Assembly (NCBI RefSeq): GCF_000025965.1
Contig: NC_006824.1
Span: forward strand, 62,001 to 126,000
DNA: 64,000 nt
Direction of reading: 5' to 3'
Source: Aromatoleum aromaticum EbN1
GTDB lineage: Bacteria; Pseudomonadota; Gammaproteobacteria; Burkholderiales; Rhodocyclaceae
Below are positions 18,541 to 28,112 of this stretch, piece by piece. Both the position numbers and the translations under genes were made by a program. The notes beneath the pieces were generated by a model. That model saw only the letters and a list, made by a program, of their open reading frames with translations, was not told the DNA's origin and did not search any database. How positions within the stretch are numbered: the stretch's first letter is position 1; the number at the start of each line of letters is the position of its first letter.

Positions 18541-19140
18541 TTACTTCTGCGGCTGGAGATTGGCAACCTTGCGGTTGCGCATCTCCCCCTCCCAGCGCCG
18601 CGCGAACTCGGCCGGCAGGCCGAATTGATCGAGAATCCGGGCAACGACGTGATCCACGATGTCGTCGACCGTCTGCGGGTGGTTATAGAACGCGGGCATC
18701 GGCGGCATGATCGTCACGCCCATCTTCGAGAGCTTGAGCATGTTCTCGAGATGGATGTCCGAGAGCGGCATCTCGCGCGTCACGAGCACCAGGCGACGCC
18801 GCTCCTTGAGGATCACGTCGGCCGCCCGATGCACCAGATGGTCGCCCGTGCCGTGCGCGATCGCCGCAAGGCTCCTCATCGAGCACGGCGCGATCACCAT
18901 CCCTTCGGTCATGAACGAGCCCGACGAGATCGACGCCCCCATGTTGCCCTCGACGTGATCGACCGCGGCGAGCGCGCGCACCTGCTTGGCCGTGTAGGGC
19001 GTCTCGTGCTCGATCGTCTGGATCGCCCACTTGCTCAGCACCAGGTGCGTCTCCACGTCGGTGCCCTGCAGCGCCTCGAGCAGCCGAACCCCGAACACCA
19101 CCCCCGTCGCCCCCGTGATCCCCACTATCAGTCTCTTCAT
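18541..19140 (-). CDS. ubiX: UbiX-like flavin prenyltransferase, second copy
   Basis: A 199-residue protein with the same LIVGITGATG and APCSMRSLAAIAHG motifs as the copy at 8416-9015, differing at two residues. The ATG at 19140 is chosen for the same reason (GAGGGG just upstream). Its upstream region has its own TCC-N7-GGA sites at 19189 and 19307, so it appears independently expressed and under the same control. Together with idi at 20613 it would increase prenylated FMN supply. Confidence 0.9.
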   Translation of the reverse strand: MKRLIVGITGATGVVFGVRLLEALQGTDVETHLVLSKWAIQTIEHETPYTAKQVRALAAVDHVEGNMGASISSGSFMTEGMVIAPCSMRSLAAIAHGTGDHLVHRAADVILKERRRLVLVTREMPLSDIHLENMLKLSKMGVTIMPPMPAFYNHPQTVDDIVDHVVARILDQFGLPAEFARRWEGEMRNRKVANLQPQK

Positions 19141-19188
19141 ATGCCCCTCGCTCAAGGAATCAGTGCAACTCCAGATGACTGACGATAG

Positions 19189-19201
19189 TCCATAATACGG
19201 A
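19189..19201 (-). promoter_or_regulatory. Operator-like site upstream of ubiX copy 2
   Basis: TCCATAATACGGA, TCC-N7-GGA type, 49 bp before the start codon, at the same distance as the site before ubiX copy 1 although the bases around it differ between the copies. Conservation of the motif amid diverged flanks supports function. Confidence 0.55.
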
Positions 19202-19306
19202 CCTTTTTAACAACCTGGCTCTGCACTTAATTCGTGATAACTGCGGCCTTGGAGAAACTTTAGAGAGGAATACCGCAGCAGACAATCCATATTTCTGACA
19301 TTTTAT

Positions 19307-19319
19307 TCCATATTTTGGA
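19307..19319 (-). promoter_or_regulatory. Second operator-like site upstream of ubiX copy 2
   Basis: TCCATATTTTGGA, the most symmetric of the sites, 118 bp from the first one. A weaker TCCATATTTCTGA lies at 19286-19298. The paired arrangement mirrors that before ubiX copy 1 (120 bp spacing). Confidence 0.55.
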
Positions 19320-19370
19320 CTGCCGTTATCGGGCGCCTTGCAGGGGAAATGAGAGGCGGAGTTGAATTGC

Positions 19371-19425
19371 GCAGGTTCTGCGAAGGAACCTGCCACAGTC
19401 GGCCGGCCGGATTACGAGGCCGGCC
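19371..19425. repeat. Two adjacent inverted repeats between ubiX copy 2 and iclR
   Basis: GCAGGTTC-N7-GAACCTGC (19371-19393) is a perfect 8-bp inverted repeat, followed by a GGCCGGC...GGCCGGC-type structure at about 19402-19425. They lie in the 19141-19578 gap, where no gene is supported; their role, terminator or binding site, is unknown. Confidence 0.4.
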
Positions 19426-19517
19426 CGTTGGGCGATACACCTGCCTGCACAAACAGGGAACGCAAGCGCATTCAACGTCGGCAAGACTATCGACGGACGA
19501 GAAAATGATGTGCGAAT

Positions 19518-19552
19518 GGATTCCCGGGTGTCGCCAGGACATCCGGGAATCC
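19518..19552 (-). terminator. Hairpin after iclR, probable terminator
   Basis: A long stem, GGATTCCCGG and CCGGGAATCC with internal TGTC/GGACA pairing, 27 bp beyond the iclR stop. On the minus strand it is followed a few bases later by CATCATTTTC. It probably separates iclR from the ubiX copy 2 promoter region. Confidence 0.5.
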
Positions 19553-19578
19553 GGTTGCTTACGTGTGTAGAGCGTGCC

Positions 19579-20367
19579 TCAAGGGCGGGCCGTGTCGCTT
19601 ACGGCGGCCTCGAGATTGATGATTTCGGCCCGAATCAGCGCAACTAGCTCCTTCTGGCGCTCGTCGGTCATCCGGCTGGAGATCGCGCCGACGCTGATCG
19701 CAAGGAAAGGCTCTCCCGAGCGGGAGCGGATCGGCAACCCGACCGAAGTGGCGCCGGGCGTTATACGGGCGTCGTTAAGCGCGTAACCCAGCTCCCTGCA
19801 CCGCTTCAGCAAGCGCATCAGCGCGGGGACCGTGAGGTTGTTGTACGCCCCCAATCTGAGAGCGTTGGCGGAAACGACGTCGTCAATGGCCTGATCCGGC
19901 AAGGACATCAGCAGCGCCAGGCCGCCCGCCCCCACACCCAGAGGGCGTCGAGTGCCGACATCGAGAGTGAGCGTGCGGATCGGAAAGGAACCTTCGGCGC
20001 GATCTATGCATACCGTATCAAACCCGCTTCGTATCGTGAGGAATACCGTGTCGCCGGTCTTTTCGGCGAGCCTTGCGAGGACCGGCCGACAAACATCGCG
20101 CAGATTGAAACTCGATGAGGCAGCAAGTCCAAGCTCGAAAACCAGATGCCCGAGAAAATAGCGGCGCGTCTGCGCATCCTGCTTGACCAGGCCTTCGGCG
20201 ATCAGGCATTTCAATATCCGGTGGGCAGTTGGCCGCTCAAGCCTCGAATGCGACGAGATGTCGACCAGACGCAATCCCGTGCCATTGCGGGAAGCGAGGA
20301 TCCGCAAGACGTGCGCGGCGCGCTGGATGCTTTGGGTCCCCGTGCCAGGGCTATTGCTGTCGCTCAT
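19579..20367 (-). CDS. IclR family transcriptional regulator
   Basis: A 262-residue regulator with an N-terminal winged helix-turn-helix (about residues 10-75: SIQRAAHVLRILAS..., RPTAHRILKCLIAEGLV) and a C-terminal ligand-binding domain (FPIRTLTLDVGTRRPLGVGA; GYALNDARITPGATSVGLPI). The ATG at 20367 has AAAGGGAG about 8 bases upstream and begins MSDSNSPGTGTQ; a longer in-frame start at 20490 is less likely because it would run through the putative promoter. It is divergent from idi and adjacent to the duplicated ubiX-pcd. The TCC-N7-GGA site at 20389 in its own leader suggests autoregulation. The likely effector is phthalate, phthaloyl-CoA or benzoyl-CoA; this is inference. Confidence 0.9.
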   Translation of the reverse strand: MSDSNSPGTGTQSIQRAAHVLRILASRNGTGLRLVDISSHSRLERPTAHRILKCLIAEGLVKQDAQTRRYFLGHLVFELGLAASSSFNLRDVCRPVLARLAEKTGDTVFLTIRSGFDTVCIDRAEGSFPIRTLTLDVGTRRPLGVGAGGLALLMSLPDQAIDDVVSANALRLGAYNNLTVPALMRLLKRCRELGYALNDARITPGATSVGLPIRSRSGEPFLAISVGAISSRMTDERQKELVALIRAEIINLEAAVSDTARP

Positions 20368-20388
20368 CGGGAAGCTCCCTTTCATAAT

Positions 20389-20401
20389 TCCACACTTTGG
20401 A
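20389..20401. promoter_or_regulatory. Operator-like site in the iclR leader
   Basis: TCCACACTTTGGA, TCC-N7-GGA type, 22 bp upstream of the iclR start codon, a position suited to autorepression. Confidence 0.5.
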
Positions 20402-20497
20402 ATTTTATCGGCCGCTTCCGCCTTGTCAACGCTCACTTCGAGACGTAGATTTATTGATATGCAGCGTTCTATTGCCAATATCACTGCCAAAAATCAG

Positions 20498-20510
20498 TTC
20501 ATATTCCGGA
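20498..20510. promoter_or_regulatory. Operator-like site upstream of idi
   Basis: TTCATATTCCGGA, fitting TYC-N7-GGA, about 100 bp before the idi start in the divergent iclR/idi region. Confidence 0.5.
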
Positions 20511-20612
20511 CTGTTGCATTAGGCACGGAGTCTGATGGTGGCGCCTCGAATTCCGGTGATGCCGGATTCCCGGCAGGCACTGCATTTCTCTATCCTGTCT
20601 GCGGGAGGCCCA

Positions 20613-21182
20613 ATGGAAGACCAAGTGATTCTGGTGGACGAGCATGACAATAAGGTCGGCTTCGCAGGCAAGATGGCGGCCCACCAACGCGGTGCGCTGC
20701 ACCGCGCCATCTCGATATTCGTGTTCGATTCCCATAGCCGGCTGATGCTGCAACGGCGCGCGGCAGGCAAATATCATTCGGGCGGGCTGTGGAGCAATAC
20801 CTGCTGCAGCCATCCCCGCCCGAACGAGGAGAGCGCCGATGCCGCGCGTCGTCGCTTGCGGGAGGAAATGGGCGTCGATTGCGAACTGAAGAAGGCGTTC
20901 AGCTTTGTATACCGGACAAAGTTCGGCAGCGGTCTCATCGAACACGAATTTGATCACGTGTTCTTCGGCAACCATGACGGTCGTCCGGTATTGAATCCGG
21001 ACGAGGCCGACGACTGGAAGTGGGTGGACTTGACGGAATTGACGGTCGACGTCCGCAAGCGCCCCGAAACGTACAGTTTCTGGCTGGCGGCCTGCCTCGA
21101 TCGTGTCATCAGCTGTCGGTCCTTGAACGGAGCCGGGGCGGCAGCACAGAAAATTGGATCAACAATCACTTTGATGGCATGA
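20613..21182 (+). CDS. idi: Isopentenyl-diphosphate delta-isomerase, type I
   Basis: A 189-residue Nudix-fold isomerase converting IPP to DMAPP. Seen: metal-binding histidines in AAHQRGALHRA (His24, His30), the catalytic cysteine motif NTCCSHPR (Cys65, His67), the Nudix-like ARRRLREEMG helix and the acidic pair in LIEHEFDHVFFG (Glu110, Glu112). The ATG at 20613 follows GGGAGG at the right distance. The gene is unusual in a catabolic cluster but makes sense beside two ubiX copies, because flavin prenyltransferase uses a dimethylallyl phosphate derived from DMAPP. It is divergent from the IclR gene and shares the operator motif with ubiX. Confidence 0.93.
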   Translation: MEDQVILVDEHDNKVGFAGKMAAHQRGALHRAISIFVFDSHSRLMLQRRAAGKYHSGGLWSNTCCSHPRPNEESADAARRRLREEMGVDCELKKAFSFVYRTKFGSGLIEHEFDHVFFGNHDGRPVLNPDEADDWKWVDLTELTVDVRKRPETYSFWLAACLDRVISCRSLNGAGAAAQKIGSTITLMA

Positions 21183-21240
21183 GTGCTGCCAAGGATAAAG
21201 CTTAAGTCCAACAGTGTCGCCGGGGCGGGGACGTCACTAG

Positions 21241-22786
21241 CAGCGTGTCGGACTTGAGCACCGCCGGCGCTGTATCCGGGGGCTTGATTTCACAATGTGA
21301 GAAACGGTCGGCATTTCAGGTTCCAATCAGCGGTTTCCTGTCCGAAATCGCAATGCCCCTGTCCTTTTTTCTCACTGCGGACGCAATACGGCCATGCGCT
21401 TCAAGTTCCACGCCAAGCACACCAGGGTCCACTCGGCGCGCACGTTGTCGAGCCCGCGCAGCAGGAACTGGCGAAATCCCATCACCGACTTGATGATGCC
21501 GAACACCGGTTCCACGGTCTGTTTCCGGAGCGCGTAGGCGGCGCGGCCGGCCCGGGTCTTGAGGGCGTGCTTCATCTGTTCGACGGGGCTGGCGGGCTGC
21601 TCGAGCGGGGCGGGCTCTTCGAAGCGGCGGCGCCAATCCGGATGGTGCTCGTCGCGCCCGACCGCGATCAGCGGTTCGATCCCGGCGGCCTGGCAGCGCT
21701 CGACGTTGCGCTCGCTGAAGAAACCGGTGTCGGCCAGCAGTTGGTCGGGCTGATTGAGCCCTTCGGGCAGGGCCGCGATGCGGGCCAGCATCGGCTCGAC
21801 CTGCTCCTTGTCGTTGCCCGCCTGGGTGAGGTGGGGCACCATCACCAGCATCGACTCCGTATCGACCAGCGCCTGCGCGTTGTAGCACTGCTCGAAGCCG
21901 CCGCCGGTCACTTTCATGATGCGCGAGTCTTCGTCGGTCAGATTGAGCTGGTCGTCCGCGCGCGGACCGGGGGCAGGCGGGGTCGGCGGCTTGCCGCCGG
22001 GCTTCTTGCCGGTGGCCGCCGCCTTGGCCTGACGCTTGGCCAGCTTGGCATCAAACTCGGCCTGTTCGCGCTCGAAGCGCTCCTTGGCGCGCGCTTCGAT
22101 CTTGGCCTTGGCGGCCGCGATGGCGGCCAGCCGGTCTTCTCGGCGCTGGATCTCCGCGGGCAGATCCACGCCCTCGGGCACGCAGCTCCGATCGGCCGCT
22201 TCGGCCAGCGCGAGCATCTCCTGCACTTCGGCCTTGAGCTGGGCCTCGATCTTCTCGGCGTGCCCATACGAGAGCGCGCTGTGTCGGCTGGCGTTGGCGT
22301 GGATCTTGGTACCGTCCAGGCTCACGGTGCCAAAGCGCGAGAGCTGGTTCTCGCGGGCGACTTGCAGCACCTGCACGAAGGCATCGGCGAACTGATCGCC
22401 GAAACGGCGGCGGAACGTCGCCAGCGTGTCGTGGTCCGGATGCTGGTCGCACGCGATGAAGCGGAAGGCCAGCGAGTCGTACGTGGCCCGCTCGATCTTG
22501 CGGCTCGAATGGGTTCCCGTCGCGTAGCCGTAGATCAGCAGCGACAGCAGCAGCGCCGGGTGGTAGGCATCGCTACCGCGGCCCGCGTAGGCGCGCTCCA
22601 ATGCCGACAGGTCCAGCCCTTCCACCACATCGACCACGTAGCGCGCCAAGTGCGATTCGGGCAGCCAGTCCTGCACCGACGGTGGTAGCAGGTAGTCCGT
22701 TTGGCGATCGATCGGGCGGAAGCGGCTCATGCTCTCGGGTTCCAGGGGCGACGCGTCATTTTACAGGGGATAGTCCGACACGCTGC
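21241..22786. mobile_element. IS1182 family insertion sequence (type A)
   Basis: A 1546-bp element with inverted ends CAGCGTGTCGGACT and AGTCCGACACGCTG, flanked by CTAG on both sides (21237-21240 and 22787-22790), the apparent 4-bp target duplication. It is related to, but clearly different from, the two identical IS1182 copies at 31586 and 52158. Confidence 0.88.
21372..22730 (-). CDS. IS1182 family transposase (type A)
   Basis: A 452-residue DDE transposase that begins MSRFRPIDRQTDYLLPPSVQ and has an N-terminal DUF772-like domain (ERAYAGRGSDAYHP...LLIYGYATG), a charged coiled-coil linker rich in Ala/Lys/Glu/Arg, and the C-terminal catalytic part ending in VFGIIKSVMGFRQFLLRGLD. All parts are intact, so the element may be active. 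Confidence 0.9.
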   Translation of the reverse strand: MSRFRPIDRQTDYLLPPSVQDWLPESHLARYVVDVVEGLDLSALERAYAGRGSDAYHPALLLSLLIYGYATGTHSSRKIERATYDSLAFRFIACDQHPDHDTLATFRRRFGDQFADAFVQVLQVARENQLSRFGTVSLDGTKIHANASRHSALSYGHAEKIEAQLKAEVQEMLALAEAADRSCVPEGVDLPAEIQRREDRLAAIAAAKAKIEARAKERFEREQAEFDAKLAKRQAKAAATGKKPGGKPPTPPAPGPRADDQLNLTDEDSRIMKVTGGGFEQCYNAQALVDTESMLVMVPHLTQAGNDKEQVEPMLARIAALPEGLNQPDQLLADTGFFSERNVERCQAAGIEPLIAVGRDEHHPDWRRRFEEPAPLEQPASPVEQMKHALKTRAGRAAYALRKQTVEPVFGIIKSVMGFRQFLLRGLDNVRAEWTLVCLAWNLKRMAVLRPQ

Positions 22787-22839
22787 TAGACGTCCGAATC
22801 GGGCGCGGCATCGGCCCGAGAGGCACCGTACGTCGCTGA

Positions 22840-23332
22840 GAACCTGTTCAAAGTCTTTTGAGCAAACGGGCCAGGAATGCGAGGTGGATGAACTGCAAGC
22901 TGGTGTTGAGCAGCCGCTCGCAGTTCTTCCATAGTCGCCTGTTTTTTTCCAGCCAGGCAAAGCTGCGCTCGACGATCCAGCGCTTGGGCATCACCTCGAA
23001 CGCGTGGGGTTCGCGGCGCTTGGCGATCTGCACCGTCACGCCCTGACCCAGGATCTCGCGCACGCCCTGCGCGAAGGGCTGGCCCCTATAGCCGCTGTCG
23101 CACAGCACGCTTTGCACCCGCTCGGGCAGCATGCGCCCCTGGCAGCCACTCCTGAGCAGATACAACACCGCGCAGAACACTTCGTTGAGGTCCACGCGCC
23201 TCGGACAGGTCTTCCTGCGCGCACTCTGCAGCAGCGGACGGATGATCTCGAACTGTTCGCGACTGATGTCGCTCGGATAGCTCTTCCTCATCCCTCAAAG
23301 TTCTCATAACTCCAGAGACTTTGAACAGGTTC
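22840..23332. mobile_element. Internally deleted IS5/IS427 element
   Basis: A 493-bp derivative with both ends intact (GAACCTGTTCAAAGTCT and complement) but lacking about 350 bp of the middle compared with the 844-bp copy at 3384-4227. The flanks are TGA at left and TTA at right, so any duplication is imperfect. It interrupts the small gene at 23333-23512. Confidence 0.85.
22848..23291 (-). pseudogene. Fused remnant of IS5 transposase
   Basis: An open frame of 147 residues joining the N-terminal MRKSYPSDISREQF...LYLLRSGCQ directly to VLCDSGYRGQPFAQGV and the C-terminal ERSFAWLEKNRR. The central part with the first catalytic aspartate is missing, so it cannot catalyse transposition, but it keeps the DNA-binding region and an open frame. 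Confidence 0.8.
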
Positions 23333-23512
23333 TTAGGGCTCAAGCGCCCTGCCCTCGGGTACGAACCACTTGCACGCCCCCGGTTCGCAGCGCGACGCGA
23401 GCGCCCTGACGGCGTCCTTGTTCCGGTAAGCGACTGTCAGACAGGTGTCAGGCAACCGTTTCTCCTCCGCTTCATCATTTCTCGTGAGGGCTAAGGACGT
23501 TGGCCCGGCCAT
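23333..23512 (-). pseudogene. Small DUF5710-like gene cut by the IS5 derivative
   Basis: An ATG at 23512 opens a 59-residue frame containing LTVAYRNKDAVRALASRC followed by KWFVPEGRALEP. This resembles the short DUF5710 repeat (AYxxKDxxKALGARWD...KWYVPEG). The TAA stop is created by the IS flank. On the other side of the IS, 22791-22839 continues the same frame as SATYGASRADAAPDSDV and would stop at the TAG of the IS1182 target CTAG, giving an ancestral protein of about 76 residues. Function unknown; such modules are common on plasmids and integrative elements. Confidence 0.45.
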
Positions 23513-23795
23513 GCCTGCCGCCTGATTGCGATCAGCGCATCGTGGAGGAAAGACAGAACTGTCATCGCCTCCTCCGCAGAGCGATCCGTGTCCACGCCCG
23601 CCCGTGCGGATGCCTTGCGGTTTGCCCTGTAAAGGAATTTATGGCCACCGCCCGCCCGATCGTCTCGACCGGGGCGCCTGCCGCGTTCGTCATTCTGGCC
23701 ATCGGAGCATTTCAGCCAGCGTGACCGTATGCGATTGAACTGCCTGGCGTCAGGGTGACCCGGGGCGTCGTCGGGGGTATGCTATCAGAAGGAAG
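23513..23795. other. Region upstream of the HIT gene
   Basis: No gene could be supported. Several short open frames exist on both strands, but none has a convincing start plus recognisable sequence. Confidence 0.3.
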
Positions 23796-23909
23796 ATGTT
23801 TGCCTGCCCATTCTGCACCCTGCCGCCCGAACGCATCGAGTTCTCCAACATGCACGGGGTGGTGATCCGTGTCACTGCCGGATGTAAGTTGATACGGGCT
23901 GCCGATTGA

Positions 23910-25819
<1,910 letters not shown>

Positions 25820-25827
25820 GGGCCGCG

Positions 25828-25884
25828 CGACGGAGCGCCCCTGCGGTCGGGCCTTCGGCCCTCCCTTCGGGGCGCTCCGTCGCA
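25828..25884. terminator. Large hairpin at the right end of IS21
   Basis: GCGACGGAGCGCCCC and its exact complement GGGGCGCTCCGTCGC enclose a second GGGCC/GGCCC stem. It lies just after the istB stop, so it may end istAB transcription or shield the element from outside transcription. Confidence 0.45.
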
Positions 25885-26275
25885 CATGTCAATGGGATAG
25901 AGGTGTATCAGTTTTAAATCGGCAACCGCCGGGAAAGCGTGTCAGTTTTAAATCGGCATTGACAATCCGCGATGGCTATCCCGTTTCCCCCGGCCACACC
26001 CTCGTAATCCCGCGCCGGCACATCGCCTCCTACTTCGATATCGAAGGCGAGGAGCGGGACGCCCTGCTTGCCTTGCTCGACGAGGCGAAGCGCCGCCTGG
26101 ACAAGGCGCTGCATCCCGACGGCTACAACATCGGAATCAACGACGGGGCGGCGGCGGGTCAGACCATCCCGCATCTGCACATCCATCTCATCCCGCGCTA
26201 TCACGCGGACCGGAACGATCCGCGCGGGGGCGTGCGCTGGGTCATCCCCGACAAGGCCGACTATTGGACGCCCCG

Positions 26276-27331
26276 ATGAGCGTGCCTGGCGCCGAGGCGC
26301 AGATCCGGTTCCTGCAGCAGATCCAGCGCCTCTTTGGCGAAGGGGAGTTTTCCGCCACCTACAAATTCGCGCTGCTCCTGTCCTTGGCCGAGCTCGCGGT
26401 CGAACGGGGCGACGACAGCGGCGCGGCGCTCGAACTGCCGCTCGCAGCCGTGGCCGAGAAGTTCGCCGAGCTCTACTGGCGGCAGCTGGCCGTCTACAGC
26501 TCGGGGCAGGCAGGCGCGCAGGCCGCGGTGCTGCACCAGAACCATGGCGCCCAAGCCGCCATCGTCCAGCACCTCGCGCCGATCCACCGTGAGGTCCAGG
26601 GCCAGTACGGTGCCGCCCGACAACACCCCGAGTGGGAGGGGGTGCTACGCGCGGTGGCAAACACCGTGCGCGCCATGCCGCTGCGCCACCTGCAGATGCT
26701 CGGCGGCACGCTCGAGCCGTTTCTCTACCATTACCCGTGTCCTCGAGGGGTCGTCCGCCTCAAGCCCGGTGTCGCCTTCAACCTACGGCGCTACCACGTA
26801 CTCATCCAGCAACTGGCCAGGGCGGGCTGGGTCGAGCACGTGCGAGGCAATCGGCTCAACGCGCCCATGTTGGGCTGGCGGGACGATCTCGAAACGTTCA
26901 TGTTCGGTGCCCCCCGCGCGCCGCTTGCCGAGGTGGCCCGCGTGCTCGGGCCGCTGCAGTCGCATCGCTGTTTCTACTGCCGCGAGCGGATCACGAGCCA
27001 GGCCGAAGTCGATCACTTCATTCCATGGTCGCGCTACCCACGGGACACGGCCCACAATTTCGTGCTGGCTCACCATGGCTGCAACAACGACAAGCGCCAG
27101 ATGCTCGCAGCAGGCCGCCATCTGGAAGCCTGGATGGAGCGCTTCGGGCGCTACGGCAACGAGATCGGGCAGGCCTTGTCCGACAAAGGGTTCGTGGTCG
27201 ATCCGCAGTGCTCGATCCGGGTCGCGCGCTGGGCTTACGAGGAAGCCTTTCGCATGGGCGCTTCAGCCTGGAAGGAAAAAGGCATGACCGAGCTGCTCAG
27301 GCCGTCGAGCCTCGCGGTGTTCGCGGACTGA
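26276..27331 (+). CDS. HNH endonuclease domain protein
   Basis: A 351-residue protein with a C-terminal HNH nuclease motif: zinc-type CFYCRERI, the catalytic VDHFIPWSRYPRD, then HNFVLAHHGCNNDKRQ (about residues 230-275). The N-terminal 220 residues are helical and unrecognised. Its ATG overlaps the HIT gene stop, and an SRAP gene follows 100 bp later. The IS21 in the HIT gene may have cut it off from its normal promoter. Possible roles are restriction of foreign DNA or nucleic-acid cleavage in a defence or toxin module; none is proven by the sequence. Confidence 0.8.
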   Translation: MSVPGAEAQIRFLQQIQRLFGEGEFSATYKFALLLSLAELAVERGDDSGAALELPLAAVAEKFAELYWRQLAVYSSGQAGAQAAVLHQNHGAQAAIVQHLAPIHREVQGQYGAARQHPEWEGVLRAVANTVRAMPLRHLQMLGGTLEPFLYHYPCPRGVVRLKPGVAFNLRRYHVLIQQLARAGWVEHVRGNRLNAPMLGWRDDLETFMFGAPRAPLAEVARVLGPLQSHRCFYCRERITSQAEVDHFIPWSRYPRDTAHNFVLAHHGCNNDKRQMLAAGRHLEAWMERFGRYGNEIGQALSDKGFVVDPQCSIRVARWAYEEAFRMGASAWKEKGMTELLRPSSLAVFAD

Positions 27332-27430
27332 TTGGGCGAGACGCTCGCCCGGCCCCTCCGCGGCCCTGCCATGCGGGCCGGCGGATCGCAGCGGCGCGTC
27401 CCGATCCGCCATGATTGGAGGATTCCGAAG

Positions 27431-28063
27431 ATGTGTTCCAACTATCGACCTGCTCGGAGTGCCGAGCTTGCGCACTTTGGCGTCGCACCGCCTGAACTCC
27501 CGCTGGCGGACAAGGACGCCTATCCGGGCAGTGCCGCACCGATGATCTATCAGCCGCCCGAAGGCGGCGGCTGGTCGTGCGTGGCCGCCACCTTCGGACT
27601 GCTGCCCGTCTGGGCCAAGGACCGGGCCCTGGCCAAGCGCACCTACAACGCGCGGACCGAGACGGTGGCCGAGAAACCCTCGTTCCGAAGCGCTTGGCAC
27701 AAGCGCCAGGTGTGCATTGTTCCGGCCGCAGCGATCTACGAGCCGTGCTACGAGACCGGCAAGGCCGTCTGGTGGCGCATTGCCCGGGCCGATGGCGCCC
27801 CCATGGCGATTGCGGGGTTGTGGGAGCGCAAATCGTGGGAGGCAGGCGTGCCGAGTTGGTCCTTCACCCTGCTCACGGTGAATGCCGAGACGCATCCGCT
27901 CATGCGCCGCTTTCACAAACCGGATGACGAGAAACGCACGGTGGTGGTGCTCGATGGCGACGCCCCCGAGGCGTGGCTCGCGGCCGAAAGTAACACCGAT
28001 CTGCGGGCGCTGCTTAGGCCGTGCGCGGAGACGCTTCTGTTTGCCGGCCCGGGCAGGCTATAG
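27431..28063 (+). CDS. SRAP domain protein (HMCES/YedK family)
   Basis: A 210-residue protein beginning MCSNYR. After methionine removal the Cys2 becomes the N-terminal nucleophile that forms a stable crosslink with abasic sites in single-stranded DNA. Seen: the family segments TYNARTETVAEKPSFRSAW, CIVPAAAIYEPC (replacing the usual GFYEW region) and LLTVNAETHPLMRRFHK with the conserved histidine. Length matches the family. GGAGG lies about 8 bases before the ATG. It is probably co-transcribed with the HNH gene. SRAP genes are often found with mobile elements and damage-response loci. Confidence 0.88.
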   Translation: MCSNYRPARSAELAHFGVAPPELPLADKDAYPGSAAPMIYQPPEGGGWSCVAATFGLLPVWAKDRALAKRTYNARTETVAEKPSFRSAWHKRQVCIVPAAAIYEPCYETGKAVWWRIARADGAPMAIAGLWERKSWEAGVPSWSFTLLTVNAETHPLMRRFHKPDDEKRTVVVLDGDAPEAWLAAESNTDLRALLRPCAETLLFAGPGRL

Positions 28064-28112
28064 CGTAGGGAGAAGCGAGTCAGAGGGCCACCGATCCGGT
28101 CTCGCAGCAAAT

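Larger units (their letters stand above)
16808..19189. repeat. Long direct repeat, copy 2 (spt fragment, pcd, ubiX)
   Basis: The second copy of the 2.4-kb segment at 6681-9064. Its left edge falls inside the CoA-transferase gene, so only the decarboxylase and prenyltransferase genes are complete here. Coding sequences are almost identical, while the promoter-proximal ends diverge. Confidence 0.9.

Noticed and set aside
23498-23783. Open minus-strand stretch of about 93 codons upstream of the HIT gene
   Set aside because: No start codon until close to its end and no recognisable family.
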